Assembly (NCBI RefSeq): GCF_018595675.2
Contig: NZ_CP092333.1
Span: 2,194,001-2,258,000 of the forward strand
DNA length: 64,000 bases
Direction of reading: 5' to 3'
DNA from: Flavihumibacter fluvii
Lineage (GTDB): Bacteria; Bacteroidota; Bacteroidia; Chitinophagales; Chitinophagaceae
In this document: one piece after another, positions 27,038 to 36,700 of the stretch
How positions within the stretch are numbered: the stretch's first letter is position 1
How the letters are laid out: the number at the start of each line of letters is the position of its first letter
Program-made: the position numbers and the translations under genes
The notes under the pieces: model-generated
Databases searched by the model: none
Told to the model about the DNA's origin: nothing
Seen by the model: the letters and a program-made list of their open reading frames with translations, nothing else

Positions 27038-27550
27038 ATGCGTATAGAAACCACACGGCTTTTCCTTTTACCTCTCAGTTACGACCAACTGGTAAAATAT
27101 ATGCGGTGCGACAATTCCCTGGAAGAAGAATTGCACCTGCAGCATCAGGAAAGGATTATGGCACCGGCATTGAAAGAGGCATTTGAGGAAACCATCCTGC
27201 CTAATGTTGCCGACCCGGCTAAAAACTATTTATACAATACCTTATGGACCGCCATTTCCAAAGCCGGCAATTTAATGGTAGGCGATATCTGTATTGTTGG
27301 TGAACCAACTGCAGCCGGTGAGATCGAGATCGGTTATGGTACTTATGATCAATTCAAGGGAAAAGGGTTTATGACAGAAGCCGTAGGTGGCATCATTGAA
27401 TGGGCTAAAACACAAGTAGATGTGAAAGCCATAATTGCTTCTACCGAAAAAACCAATACGGCTTCATTCAGGGTACTTGAAAAAAATGGTTTTGTACGAT
27501 CCGGTGAAACAGATACATTGTTTAAATGGACACTGCCAATCCTTGTATAG
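27038..27550 (+). CDS. GNAT family N-acetyltransferase
   Basis: The 170-residue protein has the RimJ/RimL-like GNAT pattern: TTRLFLLPLSYDQL at the start, GEIEIGYGTYDQFKGKGFMTEA (contains the acetyl-CoA pyrophosphate loop QFKGKG), and ASTEKTNTASFRVLEKNGF at the end. Acceptor unknown, presumably an amino group on a small molecule or protein N-terminus. The gene is monocistronic, with its own promoter, and is convergent with the PagL-like gene. Confidence 0.9.
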   Translation: MRIETTRLFLLPLSYDQLVKYMRCDNSLEEELHLQHQERIMAPALKEAFEETILPNVADPAKNYLYNTLWTAISKAGNLMVGDICIVGEPTAAGEIEIGYGTYDQFKGKGFMTEAVGGIIEWAKTQVDVKAIIASTEKTNTASFRVLEKNGFVRSGETDTLFKWTLPILV

Positions 27551-27554
27551 TAAT

Positions 27555-28736
27555 TCAGCGCTTGCCGTTGTACCGGGAATAATACATCTTGTACCCCAGG
27601 CCCCACTCCACCCAATCTGCGGTTGCACCATTCATGGTCTTTAATCCAAGCTGGGCATAGAATTTTTTGGAAATATTATATTGAATGGCCGGACGGATGA
27701 ATGTATTTCCTTTTAATTCGCGGCCAATTGAGGTGAGGTTAAAGCCAAGCTGAAACCTGAAGGACATACGCCAGAACATCAGGTCATAGCCAATATGAAC
27801 AGCCGGAAAAAATGTTTCCATCTCTTCTTTATTAGCGGTGAATTCTGCAGTATCGCGGGCACTTGGATCAAAAAATGCATCAAAGCCAATATTTGCGGCA
27901 TGCTTGGTATTGAACTTATGCTGGTATTCCACCACGGTGGAGGTAGTAAGGTATCGGTTATTGGTACCCGCATCATCTTTATTCTGGACGGTTCCAAAGG
28001 CCTGGTAAAAAGAAACATTATCCTCCCTGATCTTATCAGGATTTTCAGTCTTACCAAATGTTGGCCGGGCTTCCAGGATGGTGGTGGGATGAATGGATTT
28101 GTCCACCTTCCTTTGCATCGAATTATAATTATAGCGTGCCCCAAGACTAAAACCCAACATATTCAGGCCAAGATTGGGTGTTACCGTACGACCATTACTG
28201 AAATGTGTCAGGTCAAATCCGTACAATAAATCAATTTCCCGGTTCAATTCGTATTTACCGCCGGCATGGATCGCAAAATAGGCGGCGAGCTTTGCCCCGA
28301 TAGCATCATTGATGCTGTTATGATCGGGATTATAAGGATGAAGGTTAAAGGTTACCCCAAGGGATGGTTCAACCTGGAAGGTATTGCGCTGGTTTTTGGT
28401 AAGCGGGAAAGTAATAAATCCAAAAAGTGCGTGGGGACTCCCAAAAATATCCACATCCCCTACATAGCCGCTGTACCATCCCAAACCATAAGAAGGAAAA
28501 TTGTATTGTCTCTGCCAGTCCGCCTTACCCTGGGATTGCCAGCCGGTGCGAAGTTCAATGGCCCCATAGCCATTTTTAAGTTTATCCGTTAAAGCTTCCC
28601 CGGTATAAATGTGTTTTCCCGTATGCAACTTCAAACTAAAGAACTTAAATGTTCCATCATTGGGGTCGGATTGGGCAGCTAGTTTTATCGAAATAAACAG
28701 GCACGATATTACCTTAAGGATAAAGGGGTATCGCAT
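27555..28736 (-). CDS. Acyloxyacyl hydrolase / PagL-like lipid A 3-O-deacylase
   Basis: The 393-residue outer-membrane protein has a signal peptide (about 1-21, ending KLAAQ). A barrel part follows with the PagL-type motif LTHFSNG, which supplies the catalytic His and Ser; the GLNMLGFS strand follows. PagL enzymes remove the 3-linked acyl chain of lipid A at the outer leaflet, altering immunogenicity and permeability. This protein is about twice the length of classical PagL; the C-terminal half (about 230-393) looks like additional barrel strands, as in other Bacteroidota members. Activity on this organism's lipid A is untested. Confidence 0.82.
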   Translation of the reverse strand: MRYPFILKVISCLFISIKLAAQSDPNDGTFKFFSLKLHTGKHIYTGEALTDKLKNGYGAIELRTGWQSQGKADWQRQYNFPSYGLGWYSGYVGDVDIFGSPHALFGFITFPLTKNQRNTFQVEPSLGVTFNLHPYNPDHNSINDAIGAKLAAYFAIHAGGKYELNREIDLLYGFDLTHFSNGRTVTPNLGLNMLGFSLGARYNYNSMQRKVDKSIHPTTILEARPTFGKTENPDKIREDNVSFYQAFGTVQNKDDAGTNNRYLTTSTVVEYQHKFNTKHAANIGFDAFFDPSARDTAEFTANKEEMETFFPAVHIGYDLMFWRMSFRFQLGFNLTSIGRELKGNTFIRPAIQYNISKKFYAQLGLKTMNGATADWVEWGLGYKMYYSRYNGKR

Positions 28737-28852
28737 GAATTCGGTTTAATTACCATATTAAAATAAAGGTATTCACTTATACAAAGTGACAAATTTAACC
28801 ATAAATAATTATTTTTATACATTAATATATTCTTATTGATTATAATACAAGA

Positions 28853-29893
28853 ATGCTAAAACTGAATTTATTCCTCCTAGCATTTGCCCCCCTTTACCTT
28901 TTTGCCCAGGAGAAACAGTCGGATACAATTAATATCCACCCCCCGCAAAAATGGGTCCAGTCCATGAACAACTATATTACCCTGAAACTGACCCAGAGTT
29001 CAGATGTAGAAACACTTGGGGTGGAGACTGGCACGAATAGTATCCAACTCAGCCCAAACAGCAAGAGTACCACGAGTTTGGCCTTTGGTTACCGGTTCAT
29101 TACCTACAGTCTTAAATATACTGCCAAATTCCTGCCCGGTAATGATGATGATGATACCAGGGGTAAGACCAAGAGTGGCGGAATGGGCTTCGGATTTAAT
29201 TTTAATCACTGGCAGCAGTTCTTATCATTTTCTAAAACAACGGGTTATTACCTGGAGAATACTGCTGATTATGACCCTGACTGGGAAAACGGTAAGCCTT
29301 ACATACAGTTTCCTAACCTCGTTTATAAAAACTATGAGGGCATTACGGCTTATAATTTCAACCCGAATTTTTCGGTCAGTGCGATCGCCACCCAATCCAC
29401 CAGGCAATTAAAAAGCGCAGGCAGTTTCATTCCCCACGCCCTATACCGGTATTATATTATTGATGACCAATCACCTATAACAGGAACTTCCCAAACCCAG
29501 AAGTCAGACAACTTCGAATTCCTGGTTGGTGCGGGATATTACTATACCTATGTTTTGAGGCAATCCTTTTATGTTTCCCTGGGCCTTACACCCGCGGCAG
29601 GCATAGTGATTAGCCATTTGGATACGCGGTCTGCCGATGAAACAATCCATACCAAATCGCAAAATGCAATTTTCCGCATAGATGGACGCGCTGGATTGGG
29701 CTATAATGGGCAGCGTTTTTTTTCCGGGGCCTATATGAAATTTTCGGGATCCAGTTTTCAACAGGGAAGTACAACTGCAATAACCGAGGATAACCGGGTG
29801 ATTGTCCAGGTCTTTTTAGGTTACCGGCTAAATGCCCCGAAATGGATGCGGGAACCAGTTCAGGCCGTAATTGACAAGGCAAGTTTTAAATGA
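28853..29893 (+). CDS. DUF4421 outer-membrane barrel protein
   Basis: The 346-residue protein has a signal peptide ending near YLFAQ and a DUF4421-type barrel: ITLKLTQSSDVETLG, TTSLAFGYRFITYS, GMGFGFNFNHW, VGAGYYYTYVLRQSFYVSLG and DNRVIVQVFLGYRLNAP are amphipathic strands. A short acidic loop (NDDDD) lies between strands. Role unknown; the family is restricted to Bacteroidota. It is followed at 29929 and 30839 by two envelope proteins on the same strand. Confidence 0.85.
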   Translation: MLKLNLFLLAFAPLYLFAQEKQSDTINIHPPQKWVQSMNNYITLKLTQSSDVETLGVETGTNSIQLSPNSKSTTSLAFGYRFITYSLKYTAKFLPGNDDDDTRGKTKSGGMGFGFNFNHWQQFLSFSKTTGYYLENTADYDPDWENGKPYIQFPNLVYKNYEGITAYNFNPNFSVSAIATQSTRQLKSAGSFIPHALYRYYIIDDQSPITGTSQTQKSDNFEFLVGAGYYYTYVLRQSFYVSLGLTPAAGIVISHLDTRSADETIHTKSQNAIFRIDGRAGLGYNGQRFFSGAYMKFSGSSFQQGSTTAITEDNRVIVQVFLGYRLNAPKWMREPVQAVIDKASFK

Positions 29894-29928
29894 GTTTTAC
29901 CAAATATAATTCCTGATTATTAAAAGTA

Positions 29929-30801
29929 ATGATTATGAAAAGAATATTAGTATTGTTGACGGCATTGATATTTTCAATAGTTGTCTTTGCCCAGGGGGCA
30001 GCCAAAGCTGATGTGATTTTAAAACTAAATGGTGATGAATTAACAGGTAAAGTAGTAGACATTTCAGACAATGATATTAAGTTTTCCTATACCGGTGAAA
30101 ACCTGGTGTATACAATAAAAAAAGTGGATATCTTCAAAATTACATTTGCAAGTGGCAGGATTGAAGTCATCAACAAACAACCCTTGCCATCGGAATCCAG
30201 GTCCGAACCAGCTAATAATACTAATGCAGCAAGTCCCACCGGGCAGGGCACAATGGAAAGCCACCACAATAAGGTTGCTGTATTACCATTTGCATTTGTG
30301 AAAGATGGCCAGGAGGCTGTTAATGTTTTGAGTGAGAAAGCCCAGCAGGAAACCTATGCTTACCTCACCAAACATGCCGGTATATTCAATATTATTGAAC
30401 CTCGCACATCCAATGCAGTATTGATCAAAGCGGGGATCAATAAAGAAAATATTAAAGGTTATACGATGGAAGATCTTTGTAACCTGTTGGGGGTGGAATA
30501 TGTGATTGAAGGTATTGTGATGGTGAACAAAGGTACTCAAACGAATTATACCTCTAATAGTGGAAAAATTAACAACAACAATTCCAATAATAAATCAACA
30601 GATAAGAATAAGACGACTTATAACAGTTCTTCTTATAGTACCAGTACCCAGAATTTTGAAACAAGCCTGAACCTTAAAATTTATAATGATAAAGGTACGA
30701 GTGTATTCAGCCAGGAAAGGAAATCATTCTGGAGTACAGCGGACGCTTATAAAATCACCCTCGAATATTTATTAAAAAGGACCCCGCTCTATTCAAAATA
30801 A
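29929..30801 (+). CDS. Exported TolB/CsgG-like protein with an Asn/Ser-rich insert
   Basis: The 290-residue protein has a signal peptide (MKRILVLLTALIFS to VFAQG). Residues about 25-80 form a small beta domain (ILKLNGDELTGKVVDI, VDIFKITFASGR) found in several Bacteroidota envelope proteins. Residues about 110-290 resemble the CsgG/TolB-like fold (KVAVLPFAFVKDG, LLGVEYVIEGIVMVNKG). This second domain is interrupted near residue 205 by a low-complexity Asn/Ser/Thr-rich stretch of about 40 residues. Either ATG at 29929 or 29935 could start translation. It is followed 37 bases later by the MscS-like gene. Function not known. Confidence 0.75.
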   Translation: MIMKRILVLLTALIFSIVVFAQGAAKADVILKLNGDELTGKVVDISDNDIKFSYTGENLVYTIKKVDIFKITFASGRIEVINKQPLPSESRSEPANNTNAASPTGQGTMESHHNKVAVLPFAFVKDGQEAVNVLSEKAQQETYAYLTKHAGIFNIIEPRTSNAVLIKAGINKENIKGYTMEDLCNLLGVEYVIEGIVMVNKGTQTNYTSNSGKINNNNSNNKSTDKNKTTYNSSSYSTSTQNFETSLNLKIYNDKGTSVFSQERKSFWSTADAYKITLEYLLKRTPLYSK

Positions 30802-30838
30802 TTACTGATATTTCAGATTATTCTAATATTTCCCATCA

Positions 30839-33280
30839 ATGAATTCAAATTGCCGGAGAAAACTGCTTTTATTAGTCCTGCTCTCTGGATTTTTCGGGTG
30901 GGTGAATGCACAGCAGCCGGATACAGCTGTGGAGTCTTCTTTTATCGAAAAATGGAAAAAAATCGGCGCCCAGGAAACCTACCATAGTGAGGAGAAATAT
31001 AAAGCTGGCAGGATCGCAATCAGGCAACAATTCTTAATAGATGAAATCAGGGCAACATCGCAGCGAGCAAAAATTTACCTCAGGAAGGGAATTGACACCC
31101 TGGCCGTAAATGGTATCCTTGACAATGCAGAGGCATCTGTCGGCATTGTCAACGACGGCGTTTTTGAAAATACGGGCACTTACCAGACACAAAGGAACCT
31201 GACGGTTTCCGCAGCCATTCTGACCGAATTACTATATGAGGTCACAAAGCAAAAAAACCTTGTAGTCAACTACACACGAAACCTGGTCAATTTCAGGGAC
31301 AGGATCGATTCCTTATCTAATGATTCAGCACTGTACACCTTTCCAAAAGATTCCCTTGGAATCGTAAAATATATAAACAAGTTGAGGGTTGTTGCAAAAG
31401 AGATCGGACCGGTCGATACGGCCCTTGACATATCGATTGCAAATATCCAGACTTTACGGAACAGGGTTGAATTAATGGTCTTTTCCCTGGGGTCTTCGCT
31501 GGAAGAAGTGGAAAGAAGAAGTAATGAATTAACTGCGAGGGCCTTCGACCGGGAATTTCCCGATATCACCGGTCCGGTGTATTCTTCCCGGCCTTTCCCG
31601 GAAATCATAAAAGCATCTAAAGCCAAAGAAAAGTTAGCCCTGAGCTTTTATGTACATGACAATCAGGGAAGACTTTTGATATTTCTTTTGTTAACTGCTG
31701 CCCTGGCCCAATTGATCAGGTCATTACGGAAACGGGTTTCAGAAAGTAATGCACTGCAACCCGAATTAAAAGATAAACGGGTATTACAACGCCCCGTCCT
31801 GTCAGCCATTATTCTTGCCATAAGTTTATTCCAGTTCATCTTCCTTGACCCCCCTTTTATTTTCAGTTTTATATTTTGGCTTATTGCTGCCATATGCCTG
31901 GCAGTCGTTTTCAGGGGATTCATTTCGAACTACTGGATGGGATTCTGGATCGCCATGATCATTTTATTTGTGCTGGCCAGTACAGATAATATGATCCTGC
32001 AGGCCTCAAGGACGGAAAGATGGATCATGCTGGGATTGAGCGTCATCGGGATGGTATATGGTTCTTATATCCTGCTGAAGGGTCACCGCCATGAATTAAA
32101 AGAAAAAGGCATTTTATATTTTATCGGTTTTGTAATCCTAATGGAAATTGGAGCTACCTTTTTTAACGTTTATGGCCGGTATAACTTTTCCAAGACCCTG
32201 TTGATCAGCGGGTATTCAGGACTAGTAATTGCGATTTTATTCCTATGGACAGTGCGGTTTATCAATGAACTCCTGGGCTTAACATCAAGGTTGTATAAAC
32301 ATCCGGAAAAGAGAATGTTTTATATCAATTTTGACCGCATTGGCGATGAGGTACCCAAAATATTTTACGTATTCCTTGTTTTAGGCTGGTTCATCCTGGT
32401 CGGCAGGAATTCCTATGCTTTCAAACAACTTGTAAACCCCTTTATTGAATTCCTGAACACCGAAAGAACACTTGGGGATTACAGTTTTACCATTAATGGG
32501 CTCTTTATATTCATCCTGATCCTGACCTGTTCCATGCTATTATCCAGGATCATATCTTTTTTCGCTTCAGAACCCGGGGAACGCGGTAATGATAGTAAAG
32601 TAACCGGCAGGATAGAACTGGGAAGCTGGATCCTACTGATCAGGATATTTATCATCAGCACCGGGCTTTTCCTGGCATTTGCCGCATCAGGCATACCATT
32701 AGATAGAATCACGATTATTATTGGTGCGCTGGGTGTTGGTATCGGACTTGGACTACAGGGGCTGGTCAATAACCTTGTCAGCGGACTGATCATTGCTTTT
32801 GAGAAGCCGGTAAATGTAGGTGACGCCATCGAAGTAAATGGTAAACCAGGTACCATGAAATCTATTGGTTTCAGGAGTAGCGTGGTCACCCTTGCAGATG
32901 GGGCCTGCCTGATCATACCCAACGGGGACCTCCTGAGCCAGCATCTAGTTAACTGGACCATGGGCAAAAACACCAGGCGTTTAACAGTAGTGGTGGGTGT
33001 GGCTTATGGCACGGACCTGAAAAAGGCCCTTGAAATGCTGCAACAGATCCTTACGACCGATGACCGGATCCTCAGGTCCCCTGCACCGGCAATTGCTGCG
33101 CGGGAGTTTAACACCAGCACCATAGATATTGAATTATTCTTTTGGGTGAACCAGCTTAAATATGCCCTTGAGATCAAGGGTGATGTCATCACCAGGATTG
33201 ATGCTGCTTTCAAAGCCGAAGGCATCTCCATTCCGCGGCCCCAACAGGATGTTTATATCAGGTCATTTCCGAAACAATAG
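30839..33280 (+). CDS. Large mechanosensitive channel of the MscS family (MscK-like architecture)
   Basis: The 813-residue protein begins with a signal peptide (ending NAQQ), a long periplasmic helical domain (about 25-270), then about 11 membrane segments. The pore is the MscS TM3 signature GALGVGIGLGLQGLVNNLVSG, followed by the soluble beta domain (IIAFEKPVNVGDAIEVNG, SVVTLADGACLIIPNGD) and a C-terminal alpha/beta domain. Such channels open under membrane tension to release osmolytes. The periplasmic extension is the MscK/MscM layout. No potassium-related gene lies nearby. Confidence 0.9.
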   Translation: MNSNCRRKLLLLVLLSGFFGWVNAQQPDTAVESSFIEKWKKIGAQETYHSEEKYKAGRIAIRQQFLIDEIRATSQRAKIYLRKGIDTLAVNGILDNAEASVGIVNDGVFENTGTYQTQRNLTVSAAILTELLYEVTKQKNLVVNYTRNLVNFRDRIDSLSNDSALYTFPKDSLGIVKYINKLRVVAKEIGPVDTALDISIANIQTLRNRVELMVFSLGSSLEEVERRSNELTARAFDREFPDITGPVYSSRPFPEIIKASKAKEKLALSFYVHDNQGRLLIFLLLTAALAQLIRSLRKRVSESNALQPELKDKRVLQRPVLSAIILAISLFQFIFLDPPFIFSFIFWLIAAICLAVVFRGFISNYWMGFWIAMIILFVLASTDNMILQASRTERWIMLGLSVIGMVYGSYILLKGHRHELKEKGILYFIGFVILMEIGATFFNVYGRYNFSKTLLISGYSGLVIAILFLWTVRFINELLGLTSRLYKHPEKRMFYINFDRIGDEVPKIFYVFLVLGWFILVGRNSYAFKQLVNPFIEFLNTERTLGDYSFTINGLFIFILILTCSMLLSRIISFFASEPGERGNDSKVTGRIELGSWILLIRIFIISTGLFLAFAASGIPLDRITIIIGALGVGIGLGLQGLVNNLVSGLIIAFEKPVNVGDAIEVNGKPGTMKSIGFRSSVVTLADGACLIIPNGDLLSQHLVNWTMGKNTRRLTVVVGVAYGTDLKKALEMLQQILTTDDRILRSPAPAIAAREFNTSTIDIELFFWVNQLKYALEIKGDVITRIDAAFKAEGISIPRPQQDVYIRSFPKQ

Positions 33281-33319
33281 GCACTTTGCTGCCTGCGCGG
33301 CAATAATGACCGATTCCCC

Positions 33320-34351
33320 TTATTTGAGGCTCCAGCCCAATTTTACATTCAGGATATAATCTGACTTACTGCTGTTCACCGGTGGCTTACTGTCATAGTT
33401 CAGTGTATAGCCGATACCAAAATGAAAATGCCTGATTACTTTAATCCTGGTCTCTATATTAAAATAGGACCTTACCCGGTTAGTCTCTGTAAGGCTTGGG
33501 AAAATCACCAGGTCAGATACAACGTTTAAGCCCTTCGGCAGGTAATATTCATAACGGAAACTGCCAAAAGCCTCAGTGCTGCCGAATTTTTCCGTGGAAG
33601 ATGTATATTTTTCCTGGTTATTGTTAATGCCCATGAATAAACGTAATAATTGGTTATTCTTCCGGATGGCATACTTACCAAACCCGATAGCGTTATTCAC
33701 ACGGTAATCGATCTGCTGTTCCGAACTTCTGAAGATAGAACTATTACCAACAAGAAACCAATTCCGGGGCAGGAAGTAAGAAATGCTTAATCCCAGGTTT
33801 CCCCTGGAACTCATGATCGTGTCGACCAGCGAAGCAAAACTGTAATAATTAAGGTTAAGCTCCCATCTTTTTGCTTCATAACCAATATTGGTACCCAGGT
33901 CCAGTTGCCTAGTATTGTTGGCTTTTACTTTCACAAAGCCCACGTCAATATTCCAATTGAATCTATCCCTGAAAGTATTGGTTTCATATTTGGAGAGCTG
34001 CCCGATGTCTTTGCGCGGGATGAAATAGGCAGTATCCCTGGTAAAAATATATATCCCCGGAACAATGGACGTATCCATCCTGATCTTCCCCACCAGGATG
34101 TTCCCTTTCCTGTCAAATACCTTGAACTGTTTTTGGGTCTTTACCATTGCCACTTCGCTCCATTTGATGGGAAAGGCATCATAGGTATAATCGGTGGACA
34201 GGGTAAGCCTGCCATGTACAAAAGATGAAATTGAACCGATAAGTAAGGCGCCCTGTTTGGTGATGATGGTATCTTTTTGCGCATGGGCTGTGGATCCGGA
34301 AAATATGACCACTAATAAAAAGCCAGCCATGTTAAGGAAGGAAAATTTCAT
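33320..34351 (-). CDS. DUF481 outer-membrane protein
   Basis: The 343-residue protein has a signal peptide (MKFSFLNMAGFLLV to AHAQK) followed by a small beta domain (ITKQGALLIGSISSF, IKWSEVAMVKTQKQF) that resembles the N-domain of the 29929 protein, and a DUF481-type barrel (LDLGTNIGYEAKRWEL, GNLGLSISYFLPRNW, SFRYEYYLPKGL). The start is the ATG at 34349-34351; 16 open codons upstream do not look coding. It is convergent with the MscS-like channel. Role unknown. Confidence 0.85.
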   Translation of the reverse strand: MKFSFLNMAGFLLVVIFSGSTAHAQKDTIITKQGALLIGSISSFVHGRLTLSTDYTYDAFPIKWSEVAMVKTQKQFKVFDRKGNILVGKIRMDTSIVPGIYIFTRDTAYFIPRKDIGQLSKYETNTFRDRFNWNIDVGFVKVKANNTRQLDLGTNIGYEAKRWELNLNYYSFASLVDTIMSSRGNLGLSISYFLPRNWFLVGNSSIFRSSEQQIDYRVNNAIGFGKYAIRKNNQLLRLFMGINNNQEKYTSSTEKFGSTEAFGSFRYEYYLPKGLNVVSDLVIFPSLTETNRVRSYFNIETRIKVIRHFHFGIGYTLNYDSKPPVNSSKSDYILNVKLGWSLK

Positions 34352-34499
34352 TACAACCAAAAATATATCATTAGTATTTCTTTCCCAACAAAGTCGCAAT
34401 CCATAGATTCCAATGTATAGATTACGCCTGCAGGAAGGCAGGTTGCAGTGATTGATGCTGCAAAATTAAAATCTTACCTTGCCGCCTTAAATTTACGGT

Positions 34500-35081
34500 A
34501 TGCAGGAAACTCAGCTCAGGGAAAGAAGCGGTAACAAATGTGAATTATGCCAGTCAGGTCAGTCATTAAGCAAATACGGAGTGGGGCCCGAATCAGCCAC
34601 CAAACTGGATATTGATATTCTGGTATGTGATAAATGCAAGGCGCAGATCGAAAAGAAGGAATCCCTGGACAGTAAGCATTGGGCTTGTTTGACAGAATCC
34701 ATGTGGAGTGAGGTACCTGCCGTGCAGGTCATGTCGTGGCGCATGCTGAACCGCCTGAAACAGGAAAGCTGGGCGATGGACAACCTCGATATGATGTACC
34801 TGGCGGATGACGTCCTGGCCTGGGCTAAAGCCAGCGGGGACCAGGACAACGATACTGCAGTTGAATTACACAAAGATGCAAATGGGAATATATTGGCTGA
34901 GGGTGATACAGTTGTGCTGACCAAATCGCTGGATGTGAAAGGTTCGACCCTGAATGCCAAATTGGGTACGGTGGTAAAGAATATCCGGCTGGTGGAAAAT
35001 AATACTGAACAAATTGAAGGGAAAATAGAAGGCCAGGTCATTGTGATCCTGACCAAATATGTCAGAAAACAAAGTAGTTAG
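34500..35081 (+). CDS. PhnA-like zinc-ribbon protein (YjdM family)
   Basis: The 193-residue cytoplasmic protein has an N-terminal zinc ribbon with two CxxC pairs (CELC and CDKC, residues about 14-45), a helical middle part, and a C-terminal PhnA domain (GNILAEGDTVVLTKSLDVKG, LNAKLGTVVKNIRL, QVIVILTKYVRK). Despite the old phosphonate name, no phosphonate gene is nearby and the biochemical role of the family is not established. It is followed 14 bases later by the antiporter gene. A TAAATTTA, one mismatch from the -7 consensus, ends 4 bases before the ATG. Confidence 0.88.
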   Translation: MQETQLRERSGNKCELCQSGQSLSKYGVGPESATKLDIDILVCDKCKAQIEKKESLDSKHWACLTESMWSEVPAVQVMSWRMLNRLKQESWAMDNLDMMYLADDVLAWAKASGDQDNDTAVELHKDANGNILAEGDTVVLTKSLDVKGSTLNAKLGTVVKNIRLVENNTEQIEGKIEGQVIVILTKYVRKQSS

Positions 35082-35095
35082 CCACACGCATCCGG

Positions 35096-36700
35096 ATGGA
35101 AAATATAACAATCATAATTTTATTACTTTTTGGGATTGCCTTCATTGGCATTCTTTCGAATAAATACAAGTTCCCCTTCCCTATTGCACTCGTCCTTTGC
35201 GGTGTGGTGATCAGCCTTATTCCTGGCTTGCCGGTGGTTGAATTAAGTCCGGAAGTTGTCTTCATCATTTTCCTGCCACCGCTTTTATATGCAGCAGCAT
35301 GGAATACCAGCTGGCATGATTTCAAAGCCAATATCCGGCCGATCGGACTTGCAGCTATCGGGCTTGTTTTATTTACAACAGCGTTGGTTGCGGTGGCTGC
35401 ACATGTTATCATTCCGGGACTGGACTGGCCCACCGCATTCCTGATCGGCGCTATCGTTTCGCCGCCTGATGCCGTTGCGGCAACATCCGTTACGAAAGGC
35501 CTGGGGTTGCATCCACGCATCATCGCCATCCTGGAAGGTGAGAGCCTGGTGAATGATGCAAGCGGCCTGGTGGCCTATAAATATGCGCTTGCCGCTATTA
35601 CTGCGGGAAATTTTGTTTTATGGAAAGCCGGATTGAATTTCCTGGTGATTGCCGCTGCCGGAATTGCCATCGGCCTTGTATTGGGATACATTATGTACCT
35701 TATCCATAAAAAATTTGTATGTGATCCGATAGTTGAAGTGACCCTCACATTTCTTACCCCATTTGCCGGTTACCTGCTGGCGGAACATTTCCATTTTTCA
35801 GGCGTACTGGCGGTGGTAACCACGGGGCTCTACCTTTCCTACCAGTCCTCGGTAATGTTTACGCACCAAAGCCGTATCATGGCCTATGCCGTATGGGATG
35901 TCGTTATCTATATTCTGAATGGACTGATATTTATCCTGATCGGACTACAGCTTCGCAATGTGATGGCAGGTATCAGGACAGATTATTCTGTGCAGGAATT
36001 ATTGTTATATGGAATAGTCATTAGTTTGGTGGTGATCTTTGTTCGATTTATCTGGGCGATACCTGCAGCGCTCCTTCCCCGTATGCTCAGCAAACGGATC
36101 AGGCAGAAGGAAAATTTTGACCGGCGCAATATGGTGGTATTCGGCTGGGCAGGCATGCGTGGCGTAGTATCTATGGCAGCAGCACTGGCCTTACCGCTTG
36201 TACTTCCTTCCGGTGAAGCCTTCCCATACCGCAACCTGATCATCTTCATCACATTTTGTGTGATCCTTTTCACCCTTGTATTGCAGGGACTCACTTTGCC
36301 CTGGATCATCAAAAAAATGAAGTTACCCCCGCATTCCATTGCAGCTGAAGAATATGAAATACGTACACAGGTGGTCAGCGAAACCATATCACATATTGAA
36401 GAAAACCTCTCCCTGTTACAGGATGAATTATTGAATAATATAAAAAGCAAATACGAAGTCAAATACAACAGGTTACAGCGCACCGACCTGCCGGCCAATT
36501 ATTTCAGTAATGGTAAAAAACTACCGGGAAATATTTTTAATGAATATACCCAACTCCAGATTGACCTCATTTCCATAGAACGTCAAACCGTTGAAAAACT
36601 CCATCGCAATGGAAATGCCAGCGAAGAGATCCTGCGCAAGCTGGAACACGAACTGGACCTTGAAGAAACCAGGCTGAATATGGAACTGTATAATCAGTGA
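35096..36700 (+). CDS. Na+/H+ antiporter (CPA1 family)
   Basis: The 534-residue inner-membrane protein has about 12 transmembrane helices in residues 1-415 and a cytoplasmic helical tail. The CPA1 ion-binding signature is present: GAIVSPPDAVAATSV and GESLVNDASGLVAYK contain the acidic residues used for exchange. GWAGMRGVVSMAAALALP matches the conserved later helix. It probably exports Na+ in exchange for H+ for pH and salt balance. It starts 14 bases after the PhnA-like gene, suggesting one operon, and its 3' end overlaps the convergent gene at 36694 by 7 bases. Confidence 0.93.
   Translation: MENITIIILLLFGIAFIGILSNKYKFPFPIALVLCGVVISLIPGLPVVELSPEVVFIIFLPPLLYAAAWNTSWHDFKANIRPIGLAAIGLVLFTTALVAVAAHVIIPGLDWPTAFLIGAIVSPPDAVAATSVTKGLGLHPRIIAILEGESLVNDASGLVAYKYALAAITAGNFVLWKAGLNFLVIAAAGIAIGLVLGYIMYLIHKKFVCDPIVEVTLTFLTPFAGYLLAEHFHFSGVLAVVTTGLYLSYQSSVMFTHQSRIMAYAVWDVVIYILNGLIFILIGLQLRNVMAGIRTDYSVQELLLYGIVISLVVIFVRFIWAIPAALLPRMLSKRIRQKENFDRRNMVVFGWAGMRGVVSMAAALALPLVLPSGEAFPYRNLIIFITFCVILFTLVLQGLTLPWIIKKMKLPPHSIAAEEYEIRTQVVSETISHIEENLSLLQDELLNNIKSKYEVKYNRLQRTDLPANYFSNGKKLPGNIFNEYTQLQIDLISIERQTVEKLHRNGNASEEILRKLEHELDLEETRLNMELYNQ

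Noticed and set aside
34500-35081. Phosphonate-utilisation gene
   Set aside because: Only the historical PhnA name points there; no C-P lyase or phosphonate transport gene is present.
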